Under the pieces are notes generated by a model, which did not search any database, was not told where the DNA came from, and was given only the letters and a program-made list of their open reading frames with translations. Position numbers and translations under genes: made by a program. Of a stretch of 64,000 bases of DNA, positions 33,565 through 42,542 are shown piece after piece. This stretch comes from Clostridiales bacterium. GTDB taxonomy: Bacteria > Bacillota > Clostridia > Lachnospirales > Lachnospiraceae. Positions within the stretch are counted from its first letter, which is position 1. Each line of letters begins with the position of its first letter. Where the stretch lies: assembly GCA_021204045.1 (NCBI GenBank), contig JAJQAA010000034.1, positions 62,001-126,000 of the forward strand. The letters run 5' to 3'.

Positions 33565-34263
33565 TCAGGATTCCTTTCGTTTCTTTTTGACCGCGGCCAG
33601 CAGCTCGCGCCACGCGTCCTCATGCGCCACATAATATTTCGGGCAGTCCTTGCCGTTCACATCATAGTGGCGGATCACGCTGTGCTCATCCAGGTCAAGC
33701 TCCTCACACAGCCAGGCCGTAAGCCGCACCAGTGATTCCATGGTTTCTTCGGTAAACTCTCCGCTCTCGTCCGGGTGGCAGCATTCGATCGAAACCGTGT
33801 CGTCATTGCGCGGCGCATTGGCGTAGGCAATCTCATCAAGCGGAATGCCCTGCAAAATTTCCCCGTCAATGCCGATGATATAATGGCTGCTCGCCGACAC
33901 GGCTCCCTCGCCCGTCTGATTTGCCAGGTTGTTGAAATAATTCCAGTTCTGCCGGGCGCTCGTACCGGGATTGGCAACGTAATGAATCACGATATCATTA
34001 ATCTCGCTGCGCTTCGTCCCCGGACGGGAATAGGGATTGATCTCCAGAAAATCCTGCGTATACCAGTCCGGCGCCACAAGCGCCGACAGATCCGGCCTGC
34101 GCCGCTCATGGAGACTTCTGCTAATCATCAGCGCGCAGACAAACAGAATCGCCACAACCAGCGCCAGGTCGATACCCAGCACAACGTACAGGCGCGTGTC
34201 ACTTCTTCGCCTGCGGCTGCGCTTCTGTGGTTCTCCTTCGTTCTTTTGCCTGTCTCTGGCCAT
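33565..34263 (-). CDS. N-acetylmuramoyl-L-alanine amidase, membrane-anchored
   Basis: 232 residues. After a basic cytoplasmic N-terminus there is one membrane helix (about 25-47). The amidase_2 (PGRP-like) domain has its zinc ligands in DIVIHYV, VIRHYDVNG and KDCP, plus SSHYIIGIDGEI. It would cut between muramic acid and L-Ala outside the membrane, for example in growth or spore-coat processing. GGGAGCGGAT precedes the ATG. The neighbour topB follows directly. Confidence 0.93.
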   Translation of the reverse strand: MARDRQKNEGEPQKRSRRRRSDTRLYVVLGIDLALVVAILFVCALMISRSLHERRRPDLSALVAPDWYTQDFLEINPYSRPGTKRSEINDIVIHYVANPGTSARQNWNYFNNLANQTGEGAVSASSHYIIGIDGEILQGIPLDEIAYANAPRNDDTVSIECCHPDESGEFTEETMESLVRLTAWLCEELDLDEHSVIRHYDVNGKDCPKYYVAHEDAWRELLAAVKKKRKES

Positions 34264-34349
34264 ATCCGCTCCCTGAATCTGAGAATGCCGGGGTCAAAAT
34301 CATCATCGACTCTGCCTCCAACAATATCAGCTTTTTCTTACAGTATAGA

Positions 34350-34379
34350 AGAAAAATTTCCGCGGCATGCCGCGGAAAG
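34350..34379 (-). terminator. Terminator of xerD
   Basis: Minus strand TTTCCGCGG, loop CATG, CCGCGGAAA, then TTTTTCTTC. It lies 90 bp after the xerD stop; the 205 bp between the genes hold nothing else clear. Confidence 0.75.
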
Positions 34380-34468
34380 CAATATTTTCTGTATTTTCAA
34401 TAACCGCACGGCAAACGGATATCTTCGCCACGTCGCGGCCGTAAATAAACGCAATCTCACCAGGCGCT

Positions 34469-35356
34469 TCATCCACGCGGATGCGCCCCGGCATAGGCCA
34501 CCCGCAGCGGTTCCCGCTGTGTATACAAACGGTAGGCCTGCGTAGTGGAAAGATCCGCATGTCCCAGCATCGTCTGAACGGCCTGGATATCCGCGCCGCC
34601 GCTGATCAGATGCGCCGCGAAGGAATGACGCAGCGTATGCGGCGTAATATCCGCCTCGATCCCTGCCTTCTCCCCATAATACTTGACAATCTTCCAGAAG
34701 CCCTGGCGCGACATGGGGCTGCCGCTGCAATTGGTAAACAGCCACGGCGACTCGCCCTTGTGCAGCAGCTTCGGGCGTGCCTCATCCAGATAACGGCGCA
34801 GCGACTGGCTGGCCGTGTGGCCAAACAGAATCATGCGCTCCCGCTCCTCATGACGGCAGCGGATAAACCCGACCGCCATGTTGACGTCCTCCAGGTGCAG
34901 ACCTACCAGCTCCGAGACACGGATACCGGTCGCATAAAGCAGCTCCAGCATCGCCTTATCGCGAATCTCCTTCGCGGAGGAACCATCCGGCTGCTTCAGG
35001 AAACGATCAACCTCATCGACGGTAAGAATCAGCGGCGGCTTTTTCTCAATCCGCGGTGTCTTTATCAGCTCCGCAGGATCCCGGCGCACCTTACCATTAC
35101 CCAGTTCATAGTGGAAAAATCCCTTGATCGACGCGAGTGTGCGCGAGATCGTCGTCGTCGCCCTGCCCTCCCGCGTCATATGCAATATATAAGAATTGAG
35201 GCTCGTCCGCGTGACCTTCGATGGCTCATGGATCCCCTGCCCCGCCAGATAATCCGCCATCTGCATCAGATCCCGACGGTACGATACCACCGTATTCTTT
35301 GACGCCTTTTTTACTTCTTCCAAATAGCGTACAAACGCCTCAATGTCCTCTTTCAT
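34469..35356 (-). CDS. xerD: Tyrosine recombinase XerD
   Basis: 295 residues from ATG 35356. The catalytic residues are present: Arg in LLYATGIRVSELVGL, HTLRHSFAAHL, LGHADLSTTQAY, with the last Tyr as nucleophile, and the HPRG end typical of XerD. It resolves chromosome dimers at dif. The neighbours spoIIM and nudF are those of xerD in other Firmicutes, so this is the chromosomal XerD and not a phage integrase. A good promoter lies 46-74 bp upstream. Confidence 0.95.
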   Translation of the reverse strand: MKEDIEAFVRYLEEVKKASKNTVVSYRRDLMQMADYLAGQGIHEPSKVTRTSLNSYILHMTREGRATTTISRTLASIKGFFHYELGNGKVRRDPAELIKTPRIEKKPPLILTVDEVDRFLKQPDGSSAKEIRDKAMLELLYATGIRVSELVGLHLEDVNMAVGFIRCRHEERERMILFGHTASQSLRRYLDEARPKLLHKGESPWLFTNCSGSPMSRQGFWKIVKYYGEKAGIEADITPHTLRHSFAAHLISGGADIQAVQTMLGHADLSTTQAYRLYTQREPLRVAYAGAHPRG

Positions 35357-35401
35357 AATCTCATCATCCCCAATAACCGCAAAAAAGAGTAGCTGATCTC
35401 C

Positions 35402-35430
35402 ATTATAGCGATTCTTTTGGGGAAAATCAA
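35402..35430 (-). promoter_or_regulatory. Promoter of xerD
   Basis: Minus strand TTGATT (35425-35430), 17 bp, TATAAT (35402-35407). Confidence 0.75.
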
Positions 35431-35544
35431 ACACTATTTTCCCACTTTTACTCTGATTTTAACCCAAAAATTCTCCGGAGTGTATTTATTTCGATACAAT
35501 CCTGTCTCTTTTCCCTGGCAGCTACCTCCCCGCACCATCTTATG

Positions 35545-36057
35545 TCATAACGAAAGCAGCGATGCCAGCCGCGCTTCCAGAAAACAAGCAACAAGCGTCA
35601 GGGCAAACACAGCCGCAAACAAACGCAGACGGCGCACTTCCCCCCGCGCGGCTGCCCGCATCACAAGCAAAAACAGTACCGGCAAATATACGATACACGA
35701 AGGAATCAGCGTGACCAGGCCAATCAGCGAACCGGCCAGCCCGCGGTTCCACGTATACAGCGAGAGACGTCCGGCAAAGAAGCATCCGACGGCAAAAAGC
35801 AGAATATCCGCTCCCGGCCGCCGTTTCCCGCCCGAACAGATCAGAAGCAGCGCTGCCGTCCGCAACAGACGCAGGAAAAGAAGCTGTAAAAATGTTTCCT
35901 CTCCGGCCATCGCCTCAGCAAGCCCTCTATGCCCTTCATACCATTTTCCCGCATCCGCCAATCCAAAGAAAAACAGCAGATTACAGGCGGCCGTGCCGGC
36001 TATCACACCGGCAAAGACACAGAGCACAAAAACGCGCAGGGGTTCCTTCTGTTCCAT
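35545..36057 (-). CDS. spoIIM: Stage II sporulation protein M
   Basis: 170 residues from ATG 36057, with CGGAG 8 nt upstream; a GTG at 36066 overlaps that site. Four to five membrane helices are visible, with short loops (GLADAGKWYEG; FFAGRLSLYTWNRGLAGSLI), as in SpoIIM of the DMP engulfment complex (SpoIID-SpoIIM-SpoIIP). Sequence similarity is modest by eye. The position next to xerD and nudF, the same as in Bacillus, makes the call likely. Confidence 0.8.
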   Translation of the reverse strand: MEQKEPLRVFVLCVFAGVIAGTAACNLLFFFGLADAGKWYEGHRGLAEAMAGEETFLQLLFLRLLRTAALLLICSGGKRRPGADILLFAVGCFFAGRLSLYTWNRGLAGSLIGLVTLIPSCIVYLPVLFLLVMRAAARGEVRRLRLFAAVFALTLVACFLEARLASLLSL

Positions 36058-36147
36058 GGCAGCCACTCCGCCGTTTTTTACAGCTTACGCGGCGATGGCC
36101 CGCCCTATTCTTATCAACCTGCAAACTTTTGTTTCGGCGTATATCGA

Positions 36148-36708
36148 TTATTTCCCGTATTTTTGCGCGTAAGCCATGATCGCCGCGACCGTCTTGGAAT
36201 CCGTCATCGTTCCGCTGTAGATCAGCCGCTGCAGATCAGCCAGCTCCCATTCCTCGACGTAAATCACCTCATCGTCATCAAGATGCTGGTGCGACGGGAT
36301 CAGGTCGCGCGCCACGAACACGTCGATCGCCTCATCGCAGAAGGCTACGGTCGTATTTAGCGTCATCAGGTATTCCAGATTCTCACAACGAAAACCTGTC
36401 TCCTCCTCCAGCTCCCGCCTGGCGCATTCGATTTTCGGTTCATCCGGCGTATCCAGCTTCCCGGCCGGAATCTCCAACGTCTCCCGGTCCAGCGCGTTGC
36501 GGTACTGGCGCACCATCAGAAGCTTCCCCTCATCCGTCACCGGGACGATAGCCGCAGCGCCGTCGTGGTGGATGTAGTCCCAATGCGCCTCATGACCGTT
36601 CGCGATCACCGTATCCTCATAAATTTTTAAAATCGTACCCGTATAACGCAGCTGACGATCCGTGCGGACCACCGCCGGCGGAACCGGTCGCTTCTCGCTT
36701 ATTTCCAT
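36148..36708 (-). CDS. nudF: NUDIX hydrolase, ADP-ribose pyrophosphatase type
   Basis: 186 residues from ATG 36708 (AGGAGAG upstream). The Nudix box is complete (GKLDTPDEP, then CARRELEEETGF), with 20 residues before it EIPA. It hydrolyses ADP-ribose or similar diphosphates. The neighbours spoIIM and xerD support the ortholog. Confidence 0.93.
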   Translation of the reverse strand: MEISEKRPVPPAVVRTDRQLRYTGTILKIYEDTVIANGHEAHWDYIHHDGAAAIVPVTDEGKLLMVRQYRNALDRETLEIPAGKLDTPDEPKIECARRELEEETGFRCENLEYLMTLNTTVAFCDEAIDVFVARDLIPSHQHLDDDEVIYVEEWELADLQRLIYSGTMTDSKTVAAIMAYAQKYGK

Positions 36709-36783
36709 GTCGTCACACTCTCCTGTCCTGACGTATTCTGTCGTTACCATTCACGGCCGCTATCCTTCATTCACATTCTACGC

Positions 36784-37593
36784 CTAACTTATTTTTGAGC
36801 ATTTCGCGTAGCAGGCGTCCGACGCTTTGATCACCGCGTTGCGCAGGCCGTACTCCTCGAGCGCCGCCACTCCGGCGATCGTCGTCCCGCCCGGTGAGCA
36901 GACCTGATCCTTGAGTTCTCCCGGATGTTTCCCGGTCTCCAGCACCATCTTCGCGCTGCCGAGCACCGCCTGGGCCGCCATCTCGCAGGCTACGGCGCGG
37001 GGCAGGCCGTATTTGACCGCGCTGTCCGCCAGCGCCTCGATGAACATATAGACGTAGGCCGGCGAACTGCCACTGACGCAGACCACCGCGTCGATCAGCT
37101 TCTCCTCCACCAGCTCCACACGCCCGAAGGAGGTAAAAAATCCACGGATCAGGGCAGTCTCTTCTTCATCAAACAAAGCCGGGTCAAAGGTGACGCCGGT
37201 CATCCCCTCGCCGACCAAGGCCGGGGTATTCGGCATCGCGCGCACAATACGCAGCGGCCGCCCGAATTTCTCCCGCAGATCCGCAACCGACACGCCCGGC
37301 GCGATGGAAATCACGATCTGTTCCTCGCTGACCGCGTCCCGCAGTCCTTCGATCACGCGGTCAAGCTGCTGCGGCTTGACCGCAAGGATCACACAGCGCG
37401 ACTGCTTCGCACAGCTCTCATTATCCGATGAAAAATTTACACCAGTGCGGGCGGCGACATCCTCCATCCGCTCCCTGCTTTTATCGGAAAATGTCAGCTT
37501 CCCGGGCTCATAGTTTCCCAGCAGCCCCTTCATCATCGCCAGACCCATATTGCCCATGCCGATAAAACCAAATTCATAGGAAAATCCTGCCAT
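36784..37593 (-). CDS. proC: Pyrroline-5-carboxylate reductase
   Basis: 269 residues. The N-terminal NADPH site is GFIGMGNMGLAMMKGLL, and later conserved parts are AVKPQQLD, VRAMPNTPALVGEGMT and the signature QVCSPGGTTIAG. It makes proline from pyrroline-5-carboxylate. AGGAGGAATGACAG precedes the ATG. Its promoter overlaps the terminator of the catabolic operon upstream. Confidence 0.97.
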   Translation of the reverse strand: MAGFSYEFGFIGMGNMGLAMMKGLLGNYEPGKLTFSDKSRERMEDVAARTGVNFSSDNESCAKQSRCVILAVKPQQLDRVIEGLRDAVSEEQIVISIAPGVSVADLREKFGRPLRIVRAMPNTPALVGEGMTGVTFDPALFDEEETALIRGFFTSFGRVELVEEKLIDAVVCVSGSSPAYVYMFIEALADSAVKYGLPRAVACEMAAQAVLGSAKMVLETGKHPGELKDQVCSPGGTTIAGVAALEEYGLRNAVIKASDACYAKCSKIS

Positions 37594-37628
37594 CTGTCAT
37601 TCCTCCTGTATTTATGCGATCTTGCATC

Positions 37629-37664
37629 ATTATACAGAAAAATCCCGGCTTTGACAAGAGCCGG
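37629..37664 (-). promoter_or_regulatory. proC promoter overlapping the terminator of the catabolic operon
   Basis: Minus strand TTGTCA (37652-37657), 17 bp, TATAAT (37629-37634). The -35 lies in the loop of the hairpin CCCGGCT...AGCCGGG (37644-37664), which is followed by ATTTTT and so also looks like a terminator for the 38419 gene. Confidence 0.7.
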
Positions 37665-37693
37665 GACTTCATTCCAAAACCATGAAATAACCA

Positions 37694-38419
37694 TCACAGA
37701 GCCTGCACAAACATCAGGGCTCCCGACAAAAACAGCATCACATATACCCATTTGACAAAGGACTCTGCCCGCAACCGTTTGATCAGCACATTCCCGACCA
37801 CAATGGCCAGCGCCACAAACGGAAGGGACAGACAGCCCAGCATGATCGCCTCTTTCCCCATTGCCCCGGTTATCAGATTCTTGATCGTAATAACCAGATT
37901 CAGAGAAAACCAGATCGCGCTCAGCGTAACACGGTAGGCGCGCTTCTCCGTAACCGCGCGGTTGGCGTAGATAACCGTCAGCACCCCGCCGCACGAAAAC
38001 GCGCCATGGATAATCCCGCCCAGGAAAAGGCACAGATAATATACCGGCGAAATCGCGCCTTCCTTTGCTTTCTGCCTGTAAAAGAGACCCTTGCAGGCCA
38101 CAAAAACGGTAAACAGCCCTAATATTATCTTCAGTGGCCGCTCCGGGAAGGAAGAATAAATTTTCATCCCTAACGGCATCCCCAGCAGGAGAAACAGCAT
38201 CATAATTCCATACGGCCGGTATGCAATATACTGCCTGTCCTCAATCACAATCGCCAGGGAAGCCAGGCAGACCACCGCCGTGATCGCCGGCACCGCGACG
38301 CGGATCCCCACAATCATGCTGCAAAGGGGAAGCGCCACCACGGTTCCGCCAAATCCGAGGGTGGCCTCAATCAGAAAGCCCAGCATCACCACCAGGCAAA
38401 AGCCTAACGTATGCAGCAT
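37694..38419 (-). CDS. TauE/SafE-family transporter (probable sulfonate/organic anion exporter)
   Basis: 241 residues from ATG 38419, with about eight membrane helices. Family segments GFLIEATLGFGGTVVALPL and LGGIIHGAFSCGGVLTVIY are typical of the two repeated halves. Characterised members move sulfite, sulfoacetate or related anions. It is the last gene of the catabolic run, 7 bp after the dehydrogenase, so it may export an end product. The substrate is not shown by the sequence. Confidence 0.85.
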   Translation of the reverse strand: MLHTLGFCLVVMLGFLIEATLGFGGTVVALPLCSMIVGIRVAVPAITAVVCLASLAIVIEDRQYIAYRPYGIMMLFLLLGMPLGMKIYSSFPERPLKIILGLFTVFVACKGLFYRQKAKEGAISPVYYLCLFLGGIIHGAFSCGGVLTVIYANRAVTEKRAYRVTLSAIWFSLNLVITIKNLITGAMGKEAIMLGCLSLPFVALAIVVGNVLIKRLRAESFVKWVYVMLFLSGALMFVQAL

Positions 38420-38426
38420 CGTTTCT

Positions 38427-39548
38427 CTACAATAGCTCCTTAAACATTTTTTCCAGCATCTCATCGGTCACTTCAACCGGATTTAAGGCCATATTCGGAT
38501 GATGGCATTCCTGAATCAGCGCCGGGATATCGGCCTGCGTCACTCCGGCCTCGCTGAGCCTGCATCGCAGACCGACCTCTTTCTTGAGCGCCACGATGTG
38601 ATCGGCCAGCTCATAGGCATCCTTTCGCCCGATCATCCTTGCAAGATCATGGAGTCTCCCGCCCTCTGCATCCGCATTTATGCGCAGGAAACTGTCCAGG
38701 GTAATGCCGCAGGCCTCTCCGTGCGGAACATGATAAACGCTGGTCAATGGATAGGAACAGACGTGCGGACCGCTTGTCTTCGGAGAAGCGAACGCAATGC
38801 CGGCCAGAAAGCTGGCTTCACACATGGCCGTCCTTGCTTCCATATCGTTTCCGTCCCTGCAGGCTCTCGGCAGGTACGCAAATACCAGCTTGCTGGCGCG
38901 CACGGCGCAGGCATCGCAGACCGGCTGGTGCTTTTTGCTCCAGTAGCCCTCCAGCGCCTGACTTAACACGTCGATCCCGCAAGAAGCGGTCACCTTTGCC
39001 GGGACCGTTACGGTCAGACAGGGATCCAGGATTGCAAGCCGGGGATAGAAATTAGGCGTCCCTACAGGAAGCTTGCGGCTGTCCTCCGGATCCGTCACTA
39101 CCGCGACCATGGTTACCTCACTTCCCGTACCCGCCGTAGTCGGAATCGCTACCAGCGGCAGATGCTCCGGCCCGAAGGTCTTGCGGCCATACATATATTC
39201 TTTGATTGAATCCTGCGTTTTGCACAGACTTCCCGCCGCCTTCCCGCAATCGAGAGAGCTGCCGCCTCCCAGACTGACAAGGAACTCATACTGCTCCTTT
39301 TGAATCAATTTCGCGCAGCTGTCGATATTTTCCACGGTAGGATTCGGCACCAGATCATGGAAAACCCCGGTAAGCAGACCGCCAGCCGCCTCCATCACCT
39401 TCTCTGCCAGACCGTTCTGGGCGAAAATCGGATCGCAGATCAACAGCCCGTTTTTCAGCCCCTCCCGCTCCAGCAGATTTTTCAGTTCATTAAAAACGAT
39501 TCCCTCGCCAAACTCAACCTTTACAGGCAGAGCAAAACTCCAGCTCAT
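38427..39548 (-). CDS. Iron-containing-type alcohol dehydrogenase
   Basis: 373 residues from ATG 39548 (GGAGGAAATGATC upstream). It has the NAD motif SLGGGSSLDCGKAAG, AIPTTAGTGSEVT, and the metal region. Compared with FucO-type enzymes, the first Asp (DVLSQALE) and the His in GPHVCSYPL and VPHGEA are kept, but the His of DxLxHAxE is Gln here. It would reduce an aldehyde or oxidise an alcohol made in the pathway. It sits between the beta-propeller gene and the exporter. Confidence 0.9.
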   Translation of the reverse strand: MSWSFALPVKVEFGEGIVFNELKNLLEREGLKNGLLICDPIFAQNGLAEKVMEAAGGLLTGVFHDLVPNPTVENIDSCAKLIQKEQYEFLVSLGGGSSLDCGKAAGSLCKTQDSIKEYMYGRKTFGPEHLPLVAIPTTAGTGSEVTMVAVVTDPEDSRKLPVGTPNFYPRLAILDPCLTVTVPAKVTASCGIDVLSQALEGYWSKKHQPVCDACAVRASKLVFAYLPRACRDGNDMEARTAMCEASFLAGIAFASPKTSGPHVCSYPLTSVYHVPHGEACGITLDSFLRINADAEGGRLHDLARMIGRKDAYELADHIVALKKEVGLRCRLSEAGVTQADIPALIQECHHPNMALNPVEVTDEMLEKMFKELL

Positions 39549-39573
39549 GATCATTTCCTCCATTCCATTTATT

Positions 39574-40599
39574 TTACGGCCGATAGAGAACACATTCCCC
39601 CACGCCATGATTTGCCGCAAGGAGCCAGTCTTCCTTTCCCATACGGACAACGCACAGATTGCTGGTGCCAACGTCGCTGTCGATCACGTCTGTCCGCCAC
39701 TGATCTTCCAGAAACCGGATCCGCAGAAGATCCCGTCTTCCGCCCCGGTATCCCAGGAAACAGGTGCGTTCCCCGTTAAACCATCCCGCCCAGAGCGCAT
39801 GGGAAAAAGGAAGCTCTTCACGACAGGTCCATACCTTTTCCCAGTTTCCCGCCCCGGCTTTTTTGTATATGCTCAGAGAAGAACCATGAAAAGGAGCAAT
39901 GGTAATCAGCTCCTCCTCTCCATCGCCATCCAGGTCAAAAACGGCCGCCTCGCTCGAAGCATCCTCCGTCATGCGCAGAATCTGCCAGTCCCTGAGCAGC
40001 TCTCCGGGATAAATCGCGAATACGCCCTGATCCGACGCCGTGAGAATAGCAGACCTGCCGTCAACCGTGCCCCTGCTCATCCCATGGTTGCGATACTGCC
40101 CGTCAAGAAGGATCTCCGGCTTATCACAGAGAATTTCTCCCTGATCATTCATCGGAAAAAGTCCCACATATCCGGGGCTGCTCCAGTCGTCTTTTGCCGC
40201 TTTGCTTCTGCAGACCGTCGCCGCGACCAGCCAGCAATGAGAACCGGTCTGCGTCAGCAGAAACCGGTGCAGATACGGAAGACGCAGAATTTCCCGGCTT
40301 TCCGGCCCGTTTTCCCGGAATACCGTCCTCATCAGCCCGGAACCGGCGGCCTGAAAGGGAGGGTAAAATCCAAAAACCGATAAAAACCCTCCCTCACCGC
40401 CCGGCCAGGCGATCATCGACATCACGCCGCCGGGACTGACAAATGTCTCCCGCCTGTTCCCCGTCGCCGCGTCGAAAAACACGCCGTCATGCGCAAGCTC
40501 TGACGCAAAGAAAAAATACGTCTCCCCTCTGACCTGCATCGCGCTGACCGAATAGCATTTTTCCAGGCGGCCGAGTATCTGTTTTTTCAGCGGTTTCAT
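39574..40599 (-). CDS. Cytoplasmic beta-propeller (VCBS/FG-GAP-like) protein, paralog 1
   Basis: 341 residues without signal peptide or membrane segment. Repeated beta-rich blades are visible, with DLDGDGEEELI as a calcium-binding-like motif. It is homologous to the 345-residue protein at 47592-48629: both share DW(S)SPG, NHG then GT.DG, D.DGDG..E, the HALWAG/HAIWGG segment and G(T/P)SN. It is translated by overlap with the transaldolase gene (ATGA). I do not recognise a function; a non-catalytic sensor or an epimerase/lactonase-like propeller are possible. Confidence 0.75.
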   Translation of the reverse strand: MKPLKKQILGRLEKCYSVSAMQVRGETYFFFASELAHDGVFFDAATGNRRETFVSPGGVMSMIAWPGGEGGFLSVFGFYPPFQAAGSGLMRTVFRENGPESREILRLPYLHRFLLTQTGSHCWLVAATVCRSKAAKDDWSSPGYVGLFPMNDQGEILCDKPEILLDGQYRNHGMSRGTVDGRSAILTASDQGVFAIYPGELLRDWQILRMTEDASSEAAVFDLDGDGEEELITIAPFHGSSLSIYKKAGAGNWEKVWTCREELPFSHALWAGWFNGERTCFLGYRGGRRDLLRIRFLEDQWRTDVIDSDVGTSNLCVVRMGKEDWLLAANHGVGECVLYRP

Positions 40600-41663
40600 G
40601 CCAGCGGTTTCCCGAACTGAAGCGGACGAATCATCTGAATCAGATCATCATAACCCTTGAAAAATCCTTCCAGACAGGTAATGAACGCGCCGTAATGTTC
40701 AAATTCCTCCGGCTTCATACCGTCCTCCTCATAGGCTCTGTCAAAATCAGGCAGTTTCGCCTTAAGCTGGGCGATCAGCCTGGGATCCACCGGTTTATTC
40801 ATGGTCTCTTCCACGGCAAATCCGCTTGTTTCCACCTGCTCCAGATAATACCGTGTCAGCGTCATCGATACCGCGCCGCCGACAAACTGAGACCAGGCGT
40901 AATGATTGCGATAAGCCGCCGTCAACAGGCGGGTCTTGTAGCCTCTCTCCTGGAAAATCTCATAGGCATGCTTAAACACGGCGACTCCCGCCCATTCCAG
41001 ACATTCCGGATCGATCGCGATATTATCCCGCTTTACGACCTTTTTCAGCCAGTCGTCCACACGTCCGATCATGATCGTGCAGACCGGAGTCATATCGTCC
41101 GTCGGCAATCCTTCTTTTCTCCTGCGTGCCAGGCCGCGCTCCACCGCCTCGGCAACCTGCACGGCCTGCGCCACCGAAAATGACACCGTAGCGTTGATAT
41201 TGACGCCCTGATAGGTCGCTTCCTCATAAGCCCGGATTCCTGCCGGTGAAGCCGGCATCTTTACCTGCATATTGGGAGCAAGCTTTGAAAAACGAACCGC
41301 CTGTGCCGTCATTTCCTCCGTCTTTTTATAATTTTTAATATTCGTCTGGATCGAAAGTCTGCCGTACTTTCCCTTGCTTTCCACAAACAGCGGTTCCAGC
41401 ATCTTCGCTCCCCGTTTGCCCATCTCCTCGATCAGCTGCCAGGCCACCTCGTCTTCTCCGATGCCCGGCTGAGCGAAAAGCTCGCGGATCCGACCTTCCC
41501 ACATCGGAAGCTCCTTTTTCAGCACACTTCCGACGATAACCAGATTGGTCGTGGCTCCGACAATCCCGTGCTCAATTCCCCAGGTCAGATCGTCTTCGGC
41601 GCAGGAATCGCACCACATATGCGTCTGCGGAAACTGCTCCCGGATATCTTTTATTAATCCCAT
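40596..41663 (-). CDS. Transaldolase-family protein, long form
   Basis: 355 residues. The Schiff-base Lys lies in NMQVKMPASPAGI, and the family motif GVTTNP appears as GATTNLVIV. The Tal beta-strand parts NINATVSFSVAQAV and VAVFKHAYEIF are kept. It is longer than TalC/Fsa-type enzymes (about 220) and differs from classical TalA/B. It probably transfers or releases a dihydroxyacetone unit from a keto-sugar (phosphate). AAAGGAGG is upstream. It overlaps the beta-propeller gene by 4 nt. Confidence 0.85.
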   Translation of the reverse strand: MGLIKDIREQFPQTHMWCDSCAEDDLTWGIEHGIVGATTNLVIVGSVLKKELPMWEGRIRELFAQPGIGEDEVAWQLIEEMGKRGAKMLEPLFVESKGKYGRLSIQTNIKNYKKTEEMTAQAVRFSKLAPNMQVKMPASPAGIRAYEEATYQGVNINATVSFSVAQAVQVAEAVERGLARRRKEGLPTDDMTPVCTIMIGRVDDWLKKVVKRDNIAIDPECLEWAGVAVFKHAYEIFQERGYKTRLLTAAYRNHYAWSQFVGGAVSMTLTRYYLEQVETSGFAVEETMNKPVDPRLIAQLKAKLPDFDRAYEEDGMKPEEFEHYGAFITCLEGFFKGYDDLIQMIRPLQFGKPLA

Positions 41664-41694
41664 TGTACAAAACCTCCTTTATATTTAAGCACGT

Positions 41695-42504
41695 TTAGCG
41701 TGTTTTTCTGTATTTGTTGGGTGTCATACCTACCTCCCGCTTAAAATAGCGGATAAAATTATTGGTATCCAGAAATCCCGAACGGTACGCCACCTCGCTT
41801 ACCAGAAGGTCGGAATGCAGCAGCAGATCCTTCGCCTTCGCGATCCTGGTAAGCAGCAGAAAACGCTTCGGGCTGTAGCCCGTAAAGCGTTTAAAGCAAT
41901 GTGACAGATAATACGGATCAATATAATACATCTCGGCGAGACGGCCGATCTGTAAATCTTCCGTATAATGCTCTTCCATATATTTCTGGATTTCGTAAAT
42001 CTCCATCCGGAATTTCGGCTGTTCTTCACAATGGGAAGCGCCGATGGTCCGGTACGCCAGAATCAGAATCTGACGGATAATGTCGGTCACCAGCTCCTCA
42101 TAATACGCCTCCTCCGGCTTCCCGCTCTCCTTGAGCAGCTGCTTAAACAGCGCCAGAAGAATATCCTGCTGGCCTTCCATGTCAATGCAATGATCAAACC
42201 CGGCCGGCCGGTTTTTCAGGATCGAAACCAACTGCGGAATCGCCAGAAGGCGGTCAATCCGCTCCGTACCCAGGATAAGAAAATATCTCAGGCAGGGTTC
42301 CTCAATGATTTTATAGTGATGCTCCTCAAAATTGCTGATAAATACCAGGTGATTCGCGCCAACCTCATGCTCCTGATTTTCAATCTGGACGCTCATGCGC
42401 CCCGATACCACGTAGGTAACCTCGTAGGCATTATGAAAATGCCGGTCATGCCTGGTCGCGCCGTCCCGGTAATGGCATTCCATCAGACGATTCTCTGACC
42501 CCAT
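41695..42504 (-). CDS. AraC-family transcriptional regulator
   Basis: 269 residues from ATG 42504 (AGGAGGAAACCGA upstream). The N-terminal cupin has RHDRHFHNAYEVTYVVSG; the C-terminal AraC domain has two helix-turn-helix motifs (IGRLAEMYYIDPYYLSHCFK and VSEVAYRSGFLDTNNFIRYF). It lies inside the catabolic operon and probably activates it when it binds the substrate. Confidence 0.95.
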   Translation of the reverse strand: MGSENRLMECHYRDGATRHDRHFHNAYEVTYVVSGRMSVQIENQEHEVGANHLVFISNFEEHHYKIIEEPCLRYFLILGTERIDRLLAIPQLVSILKNRPAGFDHCIDMEGQQDILLALFKQLLKESGKPEEAYYEELVTDIIRQILILAYRTIGASHCEEQPKFRMEIYEIQKYMEEHYTEDLQIGRLAEMYYIDPYYLSHCFKRFTGYSPKRFLLLTRIAKAKDLLLHSDLLVSEVAYRSGFLDTNNFIRYFKREVGMTPNKYRKTR

Positions 42505-42542
42505 TCGGTTTCCTCCTGTTCCCGGATTTTCAGGCCACGGTC

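Noticed and set aside
34469-35356. Phage integrase and a second mobile element
   Set aside because: Neighbours spoIIM and nudF and the HPRG end mark it as the chromosomal XerD.
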